Assembly (NCBI RefSeq): GCF_030254825.1
Contig: NC_083363.1
Coordinates: 41,212,164-41,276,163, forward strand
Reading direction: 5' to 3'
Length of the DNA stretch: 64,000 bases
DNA from: Meriones unguiculatus
Lineage: Eukaryota > Chordata > Mammalia > Rodentia > Muridae
In this document: in pieces, positions 30,412 to 41,163 of the stretch
Position numbering within the stretch: position 1 is the stretch's first letter
How the letters are laid out: the number at the start of each line of letters is the position of its first letter
Program-made: the position numbers and the translations under genes
Notes under the pieces: generated by a model
What the model was told of the DNA's origin: nothing
What the model saw: the letters and a program-made list of their open reading frames with translations, nothing else
Database searches by the model: none

Positions 30412-32157
30412 CATCCCCAAAGCAATACACTAAAGTAAATCAGGAATATAAAAATTAAGGAGATGTAATTTCACAGTGATTATCAAATTCAAATGTTTTC
30501 AGAGTGTCTTGCATTGGAGTTGCTCTCTGAAACACTTAAATCAGAGGCAAGTTAATAAATGTGCTGCTGAGTAGACAACCTCCCAACATGATGGTTGACT
30601 TAAAGGCAAATTCAACCAAATTGCTTTTGTAAATGATTTTTAATTATTGTCATTTTGTTTTGCATTTAAGATAATTAAAAAAATAACAATGAGTTTACTT
30701 TTCTCCTACAGAATGTTTAGTATTCATCTAAGAGCAGTATTGACAGACCATGAGTGCACATGAAGATTATAGCTGAAGAGGATATAGACTATGTTTTTAA
30801 TTTCCATTGTGACCTTTGTGGTAAATTCATGTGAAACATTTATGCCAAAAATATTTATTTACTATTCTTTTTTTTGATACACTTAATGTTACACTTAGTA
30901 TAGAAGATGGGTGACTGAGTTACAATCTTCATAAAGAGAATTATTTTTATAAAACACTGAGAAATACAGATTATACAAGCAATTTTTTTTCTTAAACTAA
31001 TGTTTGAGGTTCATCAAACATTCTTGAACCAATAACAAGTACAGTTATTGACTGCCTTTGACAAGAAAATAGATGTAACTGACAACAAACTATATCTTGA
31101 TCAATTTCTGTTGTCTGTATTGTGGTTGTCAAGTTAATGTCTGTGTAGAAAATGGGTTTTGAATGCTTGTCTCGTATGAGAGAAGGTGATTTGCGTTAAG
31201 TCGGGTAGCATTTCCCTATAACTAGAAGTCTCTGGGTAACAATTGCTTTGCTTATTTGAGAAACCTGGGTTAAGGATTAAGGCAATCTGTTGTGATGATC
31301 AAAGTAATCCAGCAGTTTAAAACCAGCAGGAATGCCACTCTTCAATGTTCATGGAAGGAGATGGCACATGCTTTTGTGAAAAAAAATGCGAACGCAGAGT
31401 GGTCTTATCTGAGAAGGGAACTAAGGCTTTAACACCACCGTTAAAAGGAAATGTATTGGTGTTAAAATGTCTCCTTGTTCTTTAAGTATAACTTCTGTGT
31501 GGACTTGCCTTGGGACAGATGGTGAGCCACATGCCAGGCAGGAAAAGGAGCTGCCATTGCCTCCAAGAACAGGAGAAAGTCAAGGGCCAGAGGGCACGAA
31601 TTTACCTTCTGTTCAAGACAGCTTAAGGTGCTTTTTCTGTATGTGTTCTGTTAAAGTTGTGGGAAGGAAAATAAAACAATTCTAAAACTGAGAATTATTG
31701 TTTTGACAACTCATTCATCAGATAAACAAACAATTTAAGACAGCACACACATACACAACCTCACTAAGAATGAGATATTTGGTACTTCAACTGCTTCATA
31801 TAAGGAAATATTTTAGATATATCAACTTTCTTTTAGAACATAAATTTTGTGCATTTGGTGACTGACCATTCCTTCAGGAATAGAAAAAGTTACACTTGTG
31901 CTTTATTAATAAAATAAGCACTGGTGAGCTAGCATAAATCTCCCAGTTGTTAAGATGGCAAAAATAATTTTATTTGATCTCTAAATAAGATTAGTAGTTA
32001 TTCTTGAGGACAGAGTAGAAGATGAATTGAATGCTATGTTTATGACAATTGCTGAAATATATATCTATGTATGTATATATAATATCTATAGTTTCTACAT
32101 ATATACAGTATGGTGTGTGTTTGTGTGTGTGTGTGTGTTATTTGATATTAAGTATGT
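30216..32157. other. Single-copy-looking DNA with two microsatellites
   Basis: (TA)n at 30369-30408 and (TG)n at 32110-32139. Otherwise no repeat is recognised. A 72-codon ORF at 31467-31685 is Cys/Glu/Pro-rich and followed by 'ggaaaataaaacaattct', but it lacks other support. Confidence 0.5.
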
Positions 32158-32815
32158 GTCTTAGATAAAGTTTCTGATGCTATGGTAAAACACCATGACC
32201 AGAAGAAACTTGGGAAGGAAAGGGTTTATTTCATTCTTTTTTTTTTTCTTTTCTGATCTTAAATATTTGACATTTTGAATCTCTCCTAATCTGATTTTTT
32301 TTTTCTTTTTGTGTTTACGTATCCTCCCTCCACCTCCTCCTCTTCTTTTTTTTTAATTTCATTTATTTATTTATCTATTTATTTATTCATCTATTTATCT
32401 ATTTCTTTTTGAGGCATGGTCTCACTATGTAGTCCCAGCTGGCAAGAAACTTATTATGTAGACCAGGTAGGCCTTTAACTCACATCTGACTATAATCCAT
32501 CACAGTCAATCATGGAAGAAAGTCAGGGTAGAAAATCTGGGCAAGAAATTGGAGGCAGGTCTGATTAAAGGCCATGGAGGAAAGTGCTTACTCGGTTGCT
32601 CCTCATGGTTTGCTCAGCCTGATTTCTTCTAGCCTTCAGGACCACCTTCCCAGACACTGTGCATAGTGGACCGGACCCTCCCACATCAACCATAAACAAG
32701 AATATACACCATGCAGTTTTCTGCAGACCAGTCTTGTGAAGACAATATTTCAATTTTGGTTCCATCTTCCCAATCACTTTGGCTTGTGTCACACTAACAG
32801 AAAACTAGCCAGAAT
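32158..32815 (-). mobile_element. LTR-like rodent repeat (antisense), interrupted
   Basis: The left part has 'tgctatggtaaaacaccatg' and 'ggaaagggtttatttcattc'; the right part (from about 32505) has 'gctcctcatggtttgctcag', 'tcaggaccaccttcccagac' and 'gcttgtgtcacactaacaga'. Between them lie a poly-pyrimidine/poly(T) stretch and a B1 fragment, so the element was split by at least one SINE insertion. Confidence 0.65.
32409..32500 (-). mobile_element. B1 SINE fragment (antisense)
   Basis: 'ttgaggcatggtctcactat', 'gtagaccaggtaggccttta' and 'actcacatctgactataatc' are a reversed, diverged B1; the poly(T) upstream is its A-tail. Confidence 0.65.
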
Positions 32816-35109
32816 ATATAGATTGGTATGTATTAGATATTAAATACATAAAGAGAGTAGGATAGCATCAAGAATTATGTAAATCAAAGCTGATTTAGCT
32901 ACGTTTCTTATTCCATTAATAAAGGTTTGTTGAATGTTGCTTTGCCTTGCTAATTTGAAAGAACAAAAGTCAATGAATACGTAACTGAGTTCTCTGAAAT
33001 CTTGCAAGAAAAAGTTGGCTGAAATCCCTCTTAAGCAATGGTGGACGAGGATACCAGGGTTCTTTTCTTCTTCAGAGAAGATGTAAGACAGATATGTAAG
33101 GAGGTAAAGTAAATATATAAATCAAAAACATAAAAGAAATATCAAAAGCGTCCCCAAGAAATTTTAAAAAATAGAAGTTTTAAACAAAAATATACAGAAT
33201 AAAGACAGCTTAATGAATCTATTTTTCTTGTCTTCATGATCATTTATCATATATAAGTAATTGAGTACAATGTTCCCAATTTATACATTTTTGTTCAATT
33301 CAGCTGACATTCAGCAATAACAATTTCAGATAATTCAATGAACAGAAAAACATTACCTCCCACAAAAGAAAGAACAAAGGGTGTAATTCATATAGCTATG
33401 AGTGACTCAATGATATGAACTTCCTAACTAAGCCAATTAACATTGATCCAATACACTTAATCAGAGTTCAGTAATGCCAGCAATTCAATTAAGCTCAAGA
33501 TTTCATAAAAGCTATATTTTGTTATAAGATGACATGAAATGATGCTTTATTTTGTCCCTTGCTTTTTTTTAAGGGAAAACTGATTGCAAGCTTGGAGGTA
33601 TTCCAGGATTCAAAATATTCTGTGTCAGATAAATTGTAACCCATTGATATAAATAACAAGGTACATAATAAGTAATATTTTAGACAAAATATTGAGATAA
33701 TTCAACAACATGCATAACTGGCTCTGAAGAACTCACTGGTTTAAATTGTTCCTTAAATTAAAAATAATGCTTAATGATTTCATTTACATTTAACTAAGAG
33801 TAATAACATAATGTCTCTTAAGAAAAAAATTAAATATTTTATTTTGATAAGCAGTGCCAAAGTTTGAAAATTCAGTATACCAGAGCTATACTGTAAAAGC
33901 TTTCTCATGAATGATTTTTATACTGGAGGGTTATCAGTAAATGAATAGCCCCAAGAAATGAGAATGTAGTTACTCTGTTTCTGAGGGCCTTAAGAAAATG
34001 AGTAATTCTACACGTAGGAAAAATGCAATAATCACAATATAACATTGAAGGAGAAATTTGAAGCTTCCTTTTCAGCAACTCAACTTCTTCAAAATGCTTT
34101 TTCTCTATTTTATATGATTTTAAATTTATCTTTCACATTCATATAATAACGTTTATTTAATACAAATTTTCAGAAGCTTCTTAGATCCTACAGATAGAGT
34201 CCACTTGACCATAACCCGTGATTGTTTCCACATGCCATATTTTGCTGATTCCATTTGCCACGGTTTAAACTGTTGGTGTCTATTTCATAAACATTTTGAT
34301 ACTATACTACTTGAATGCATGTATCCTTATGTTCATGGATGCGAATCTATGTGTTTCAGTTTGTTGATTTTGTTAAGACTTTAAATTATACCATGTGCTA
34401 GATTTATTTTATATACTGTCAGATGTTTTATATACTAAGCCACTTAATTTCTAGATAACAAAGGGCAAGTGGTTATTGATGAAAAAATTAGTGTTCTTGG
34501 AGGTGACCAACGGTTCCTACAAAGATGGGGAATGGGCTGTATAGTCCTCCTCAGAACTCATCTCATACATGAATTCATTTATGTCAATCTCTAGATGGAA
34601 CTTTTTATAGGCAGCCTATGAAGTATCTTTTTAATGTATTCTTGTCATTTTAGGAAAATTATTACATCTGAAGGGGTTGGAAATTAAGACACTGTGGGAA
34701 CCGTATATGTGTTACTTTCATATAAAGCATGGGCAACTTGACTGATTTATCTTCAGTATTCATGATAATTTTAGTGTTTCGTATCAGAAGTTAATTATAA
34801 AACTGTTGGTTAATGTTAAATATCAATGTAAATTGATGTTGGTTATTTGGGGAAAGGTATTTCTCATATATTTTTCTCCATCTTATAACACTTCTGTCCT
34901 CAACATCCCAACTCTATATTATAGCTGTCCTGTTTCTCTAAAATACACTTGTACCTATATGCAAATGATAGACTTATAATAGGAATCTTAATTAAGATTA
35001 AATAGGAATTTCTTTTTTTATAGTTCCATAATTTTTAAATTTTGTACTAAGAAGAAAAATTGTTAATTTTTTATGCTTAATAAAACAAAGACCTGAGAAG
35101 GTGGGTATT
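32816..35109. other. Single-copy-looking AT-rich DNA
   Basis: About 2.3 kb with no recognised repeat, no ORF over 60 codons and no obvious exon. This is the longest stretch free of recognisable repeats apart from those near 36 and 46-48 kb. Confidence 0.55.
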
Positions 35110-35430
35110 TTAAAGCATTTTTTTTGTTAATCAATTCAATTTACATTGCCATCATGAGCTGCTCCCTCCATTCCTCTCAATCCCACCCTCCCTCCTGCAA
35201 CCCCTCTCCCCTATTCCTCAGAACAAGAGAGCCTCCCTACCCAGGCACTCCAGCTCCTGAGGACTGAGTTTGCCTTCCTCTCCTGTAGCCTGTGAGGGAA
35301 GTCCTATCATGGGGAAGTGATCAAAAAGTAGGTAATATCCATGTCAGAGCTAACCCCCACACCACTAACTAGAGGACCCACCTGAAGCCTAAGATGCCCA
35401 TCGGGCTTACCTTCTTGGGGTCTGTGCATT
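35110..35430 (-). mobile_element. Old L1 3' end (antisense)
   Basis: T-rich start, 'caatttacattgccatcatg', 'ctcaatcccaccctccctcc' and 'cctattcctcagaacaagag' show an old L1 3' end, more diverged than the young copies. 'gtgatcaaaaagtaggtaat' still aligns with the young consensus. Confidence 0.6.
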
Positions 35431-37139
35431 CTAGTATATCTATCCCACTATAGGACTAAACTACCCTATAAGGGAGTATATACCATGTGTTTGGTGCATG
35501 AGGTCTCAGTAATGCTTGAATGGCCCTTTGTGAAGACAGAGTGTGCAGAGTGTGCATAGGAGGTCAAACTGCTCACCTCATGGATTTCAAAATAAAGAGA
35601 ATGCAAAGGGTTATAGTTCAACTGTTTCAAGGATATTCCTATGTGGTTTAACTTTCCTCTACCAACCACCTTTAGCCTTTATCCACCTCCTCATAATGCT
35701 GTAGACTGGGAACCAAACTTGCAACACACAAACCTAAAGAAACAAACTGCAGTCTTTTAAAAAGAAACTATCCAAACATCTAGGTTTGAAAAATGTCTTG
35801 ACACTCTAAGCATCAGTCTTCTCACATTTGTATTCTAATTAGAACACAAAATTAACTTTAAAAGATGGATTTTCTTTCATGAGAATATGCTTTGTGAAAA
35901 CTGGGAAAGCCAATGTTTTATAAAGAATTCTCAGAGGGATGGTGGTTTATAAGATAGCATCCATGACTGGTCATATATTTGGTAATGAGTAATTCACAGT
36001 ATGGGTCGTTGTGTTATATATATTTTTTCAAAATTATATAGCTGGTAAACACTTTATTCATTTTCACTTTAAAAGCTCCTCTAATGACTTTCCTGGTAGC
36101 AAGTTTAAAGGCTCTGAATGAGCTTACTTATAATGAAGTTAAAGTCATTAAACAATTAGAAAAGTTAGAACATTCTGTATAGTCTCTTGTGATGTAAATG
36201 AATACTAATGTTTGTTCCTGAGACAAAGAGCTTCTGCAACTAAAACGGTTAGCTTCTCTATTTTTAGAAACAGAGTGATGCATTTATAATGAGGATAATG
36301 TTCCAAGAAAAATTTTGTTCAACAGCTTCATGCAATTATTCCATGTCTTTGCTAACCAGGCACTTGAGCATTCAACAAAGTAATAATTTGGCAGTATAAG
36401 GGATTCTGCTTGCTACAGGTGATCACAGCTCTTATTTTCTACTCTTCTCCCCTCTCAGGTTTGTCACTAAGTTGACAATCAATCCATCTGCACTCCGCAT
36501 AATCAGATGAGAATCTGTCATCTGTACATCTATCAGCTCTCTCTGTAAGGAGTCGAGTGGGATGTTGCCGAGGCTGTGGAGAATCACTACAAGTCTGAGA
36601 TCAGTAATGTAATTTCAAAAGGGAAAAAGCCACAGAGTCTGTAACCTAGGGTCAGTTTCTACTCACTTCTTTCAATTTTCCTTTCATTCTGAAGGGACCT
36701 AAAGCACAGGTAGGGTCATTCAAGGAGGTCAGAACAAAAGCAGCCCATTTCCTCAGACCCCTTAGGATGACAGCTACATTTACGTGATTCAATCCATTCT
36801 ATGTAGGCTATTTCCACAGCTTGAACTTCATTCCATTTCTAGGTAGATGACACCTTAATCTACAATGTTAAAAGAAATTAAAGAAGGCGATCAGGGAGAG
36901 AGAGGGAAAAAGAGAGAGAAAGAGAGAGAGAGTTAAACATCTTTCTAGTTAGGTGACTCATCCCTACCTTTAAGACTCTAGTCAGGAATTAGGTACTTAT
37001 TCATTATCTGAACATTGGAGGGCTAAATTTTCTTGTTGGCTGTCATCACTACCACATTTAATTATTTCTAAATCTATATAGTTTACTAACACTAGCACAC
37101 AGTCCTTAGTGCAGGTAATCTATCCATTGTGCCATAAAC
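35431..37139. other. Mostly unassigned; GA-rich tract at 36896-36932
   Basis: Contains a (GA)n-rich simple tract (36896-36932) and an exon-like segment at 36460-36534 (see findings). No ORF of note. Confidence 0.45.
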
Positions 37140-37620
37140 TGAACTCATTGTTGAAGACCAGTGACTTATGTCTCCTGGTGAAGAAAGACCTAAGCCCTAG
37201 GGCAGCACTTAGACCATAAAAATACATTAAATTTTTCAAGCTTAAGACTTAGCTGGGCAGACTCTCAACTCGCTCATCTAAGTTAGCCCGTCCACCCTGC
37301 CTCATACAGACATGTGGCCAGCTAGCCTCTCAGGCCCACAACCGCATCTTTCTCTGTGTCTCCTGCAATGAGACCTTTTCTTTTTCTCTTCTAAGAGTTC
37401 TTGTCTCCCAGGAAGTCCCGCCTTCCACTCCCTTCCTACCTATAGGCTCTCAGCCACTTTTATTATCCAATCAGAATAATATCCAATCAGGGACAATTAG
37501 AAGCAAGGTTCACACAACACCATCCTGAATATATGAGAGCCTGCCAATGAGACCACAAGGATCCCAGGGATGGGTGAGGAGAACAACGAACACTTGAAGA
37601 CATGGTAGCTCCAGATCAAC
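37140..37620. repeat. LTR-like dispersed repeat, family unresolved
   Basis: 'aagcttaagacttagctggg', 'taggctctcagccactttta' and two exact 'atccaatcag' words (37465-37474, 37481-37490) match a rodent repeat I recall from mouse, probably an LTR. The duplicated CCAAT boxes would fit a promoter region. The strand and limits are uncertain. Confidence 0.4.
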
Positions 37621-38599
37621 TCAAACAACTTATCTGTTTCCAGTTGTTTTTCTTGTTCCCCACCAGTCTGCATTTGTTTTCCATGGTCCGCTCAGCATTT
37701 CTTCCATCAGAGCTTTTGCAAACATGACAGATCTTCCTCCACTTCAGCTTTCTATTGTTTTCTAGCTAAAGACAGTGAGTTTTGCTTTAGATGATTGTAT
37801 AAGGTGTCTTGCTTACCTTTTTAGGATGTTAGATATGTCTGTAAAGTGTTAAAATACTTGAAATTGATAGGTATACATTTGAAGCAAGCAGCAGGGAATC
37901 AAGCTGTTCTAGAATTCTGCCTGATTTCTGCTAGTAAATTGATTCATAGGAAATCAGTACTATTTTCTCACAAAATAAACATAAATTAAAGAGAAAGAAG
38001 GTCTTTGTTTTGTTTTCAACAAATACAGTTAGGTTGTATATTATATAAAGTTATTTTAGAATGTTTATACATTTATTTACCGATGTGCTTACTTTTGATT
38101 ATTTGTAATGTTCAAATGTTCCTTAGATTATCTTGGCGTGATTAGCTGAAGTTCTTATATAGTTATTGGCATGCAAACATACCAGTGGCTAAAATAACAT
38201 CAGTTGATCCTTCTTGTGCTTAAAAAAATTTCACAGTTGAGTTGTATTTGTTCATAGAGAGAAATGGAGTGTTTGCTGGACAATATATACAACTGTATTT
38301 CATCATGTTAAATAAAATGAGACAAATGCAGAAAAACAATATTGCATGATTTCTGTCATTTTTAGTACCAGAATTCTTTATCTATACATAAAAGTACCCA
38401 TGAGAGCAGAAGAGTGAGAAATCAAAGAGTAGTGGGTGAGGTAAAGGGTGGGGAGGCAACGGGAGGTGTTGGATGTGGCCAGAGTATAAGATGCACTTGA
38501 AGTAAATGGTCTATATGACACCCAACACTAAAAATGATAAACGTACGCCTACAAAAATAAAATCAAGTTTGCACTGGCTACTTATAACAGTTGGAATTA
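37621..38599. other. No recognised feature
   Basis: AT-rich DNA. The 103-codon ORF at 38506-38817 overlaps a decayed B1 and is not supported. Confidence 0.5.
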
Positions 38600-38712
38600 G
38601 AAGAGCATCATTCAAATTTTGTCATTCGAGGGCAAGGCAGATCAAGAATTCAAAGGCAGATGAGTTGGGAGGCAAGTCTGTGCTACGTGAGACCATGTCT
38701 CAGAAATCTGTT
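38600..38712 (+). mobile_element. Degraded B1 SINE
   Basis: 'ggcaaggcagatcaagaatt' and 'gtgctacgtgagaccatgtc' followed by 'tcagaaatctg' fit the B1 right half. Confidence 0.5.
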
Positions 38713-38849
38713 ACAAAGAGTGAATGGACATTTGTAGCCTCCAACAAAAAGCTGGCTCAAAATTCGTTTGGCCAAAATAAAAATACTGCATACAGTTTGT
38801 TTTATAAAAATGAATAGCTATTCAGGGTAAGGCTATTTACAATCTTTCT

Positions 38850-39015
38850 GCCCCTTTGTCTAAAATTTCCTGAACTATTGGAGGAGCTATGATGTAGATG
38901 CATCCTTTGGGGCTGGTCTCCCCAGGATCCTTTTGACTCTTTGTGTCAACTACTTGAAGCACTGTGATGTTCTGTTTGTCGAAAAGAATGGCTTCTTTGA
39001 GGGATGGCAGCTACA
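38850..39015 (-). mobile_element. Old Lx-type L1 3' UTR fragment (antisense)
   Basis: 'atgatgtagatgcatccttt', 'ggggctggtctccccaggat' and 'gaatggcttctttgagggat' match the same old L1 3' UTR as 44900-45575. Confidence 0.5.
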
Positions 39016-39519
39016 CTTTCTGTGGGTTTTTTTCATGCTATAAAAAATAAAAAAACAAAAACATATAATATCAGGAAGGCTGTTGTGAAAGTCTCTCCTA
39101 GAAACTCCATAAACAAGACCCAAGTAATGGTGATTTAATAGTGAACATGCTGACATGACATGAAAGGGTTGTGTCCCTTTACTGGTTGCCCAATTCATAT
39201 TTGTCAGCCATGAAACCAGACACACACAAACAAGAAAAATGATTCCGTAGGTTTTAAATATGTATTTGTACACGCACACACATGCATGAATATATGTCTC
39301 AATAATAAAAAAGAGGCTAACAACAAGCAGGGTTGGATGATAGATAACTGTGAGGGCTGGAGAAAGGAAAGAGAAAGATGAATATGCTGTGATTCTGTTT
39401 CAATTGAAAAATATATTTTAAAGGCCACTATAAAAATATGGATACTTAAATAAATCTCAGAAAAATTTCTAGAATAAACCAGTCAATCACAGATAATCTC
39501 TTTCCCTCCTTCTTTCTCT

Positions 39520-39558
<39 letters not shown>

Positions 39559-40044
39559 AGTGTCATCTGAGATAACAGCTCGTGGCGTCCTTTAGAAATA
39601 GCCATTGATTTGCAGTAGCATCTATATGAAGGAACAAGGAAAGTTCAGTTAATTAGAAAACAGCATTTTGAGTTCTTGAAATTGATTAGGAATTAGTGCA
39701 AAGGATTAGAAAACTTCTTCAGACAATTAGATTTAATTAAGGCTTTTGTCGCTCCACTCAACTGATGTGTTTGTCTTTATTAGCTTTGCCTTCCTTTTGT
39801 TCCATCTGTCCCATCACTATTCTCCCTGTCTGTGCTTCAGACAATATGGCAATGGCTCTCAAGTAATGACAAGCAGGTCACATTAGGAATAGACATCCAT
39901 CTTCTCCCCCAAGTTCTGAATGCAGAGACCTACCTATTTTCTTGCTGTTAGTATGTGTTCAAGCCTAGTAATCTCTGAGGTGGCTTTCATGTACCTCTTT
40001 ATCTTTCTGAACACACTGTTGCCTTTCTGCTTTTATTTTATTTT
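39016..40044. other. No gene; (TG)n at 39521-39556
   Basis: A 36-base TG microsatellite lies at 39521-39556. Opposing ORFs at 38950-39279 and 39204-39428 have no recognisable domain. Confidence 0.55.
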
Positions 40045-40130
40045 TCAATCAATTTTTTTTATTTTTATATTAATTACAGTTTATTCACTTTGTACCCCAG
40101 CTGTAGCACCCTTCCTCATTCCCTCCCAAT

Positions 40131-40165
40131 CCCACCCTCCCCACCCTCCCCACCCTCCCCACCCT
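40131..40165 (-). repeat. (CCACCCTCCC)n tandem repeat, G-quadruplex motif on the minus strand
   Basis: A 10-base unit is repeated about 3.5 times within the L1 3' UTR pyrimidine block. The minus strand has at least four runs of three or more G separated by short loops, which meets the usual G-quadruplex pattern. Confidence 0.85.
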
Positions 40166-40470
40166 CATCTCCTCCCATTCTTCTTTCTAAGTTTCCTGAT
40201 AGGGGGGGTCTTCCTCCCCTTCCATCTGACCCTAGCCTATCAGGTCTCATCAGGACTGGCTGCATTATCTGTCATCCTCTGTGGTCTGGTAAGGCTGCTT
40301 TCCCCTCAGTGGGAGGAGATCAAAGAGCCTGCCACTGAGTACATGTCAAAGACAGCCCCTTTTCCCTTTGCTAGGACACCCACTTGCATACTGAGCTTCA
40401 ATGGGCTATATCTGAGCAGGGGTTCTAGGTTATATCCAAGAATCATCATTGGTAGAGTATCCATGTCAGA

Positions 40471-40518
40471 AAAAAAAAACAAAACAAAAAACAAAACAAA
40501 ACAAACAAACAAACAAAA
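40471..40518 (+). repeat. (AAAAC)n simple repeat inside the L1 3' UTR
   Basis: An A-rich run of AAAAC/AAAC units of about 48 bases replaces the few A residues that other copies have at this point ('ctcagaaaagacccctgtg'). Confidence 0.95.
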
Positions 40519-40662
40519 AAACTCCTGTGCTGAGATATTTTGTCTCTGTTGCTCTCCTTGTGGAGTTCCTGTCCTCTCTAGGTCTTACTATCTTCCCCTT
40601 CTTTCATAAGACTCCTTGAACTCTGCCCAAAGTTTGGTTATGAGTCTCAGCATCTGCTTTGA

Positions 40663-40979
40663 TACCTCAAGATCCAGCTATACCACTCCTAGGCATATTT
40701 CCAAAATATGCTCAAATACAAAAGGACATTTGTTCAACCATGTTTGTAGCAGCTTTATTCATAATAGCCAGAATTTGGAAACAACCCAGATGTCCCTCAA
40801 CGGAGGAATGGATACAGAAATTGTGGTACATTTACACAATGGAATACTTCTCAGCAATTAAAAACAAGGAAATCATGAAATTTGCAAGCAAATTATGGGA
40901 ACTAGAAAAGATCATCCTGAATGAGGTATTCCAGAAACAGAAAGACACACATGGTATATACTCACTTATAAGTGGATAA
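40663..40979 (+). pseudogene. L1 ORF2 C-terminal segment (in the inverted part)
   Basis: The frame is open to the natural ORF2 stop and reads 'STEEWIQKLWYIYTMEYFSA' and 'IKNKEIMKFASKLWELEKII', ending 'HGIYSLISG'. This is the C-terminal part of the L1 ORF2 protein (endonuclease-reverse transcriptase). Endonuclease and reverse transcriptase domains are absent. Confidence 0.9.
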
Positions 40980-41163
40980 TAGACATACAATATAGGATAA
41001 ACATACTAAAATCTGTACATCTAAAGAAGCTAAGCAAGAAGAAGGACCCTGGGTGAAATGATCAATCCTCACCTAGAAAGACAAACTGGATGGACATTGG
41101 AAGAGGGAGAAAACAGGAAGCAGGACAGGTGTATACCACAGATGGCCTCTGAAAGACTCTACC

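Larger units (their letters stand above)
40045..41163 (-). mobile_element. L1 with 5' inversion (twin priming)
   Basis: 40045-40662 is a full antisense L1 3' UTR (T-rich start to 'gagtctcagcatctgctttg'). At 40662/40663 the orientation flips. 40663-41163 is the ORF2 end and early 3' UTR in sense, from 'acctcaagatccagctatac' to 'gcctctgaaagactctacc'. Only a few bases are missing between the two L1 segments. This is the standard product of twin priming at an L1 integration site. Confidence 0.9.

Noticed and set aside
39920..40609. 229-codon plus-strand ORF, the longest in the window
   Set aside because: Most of it is antisense L1 3' UTR, including the CCACCCTCCC and AAAAC simple repeats; its N-terminus is flanking DNA.
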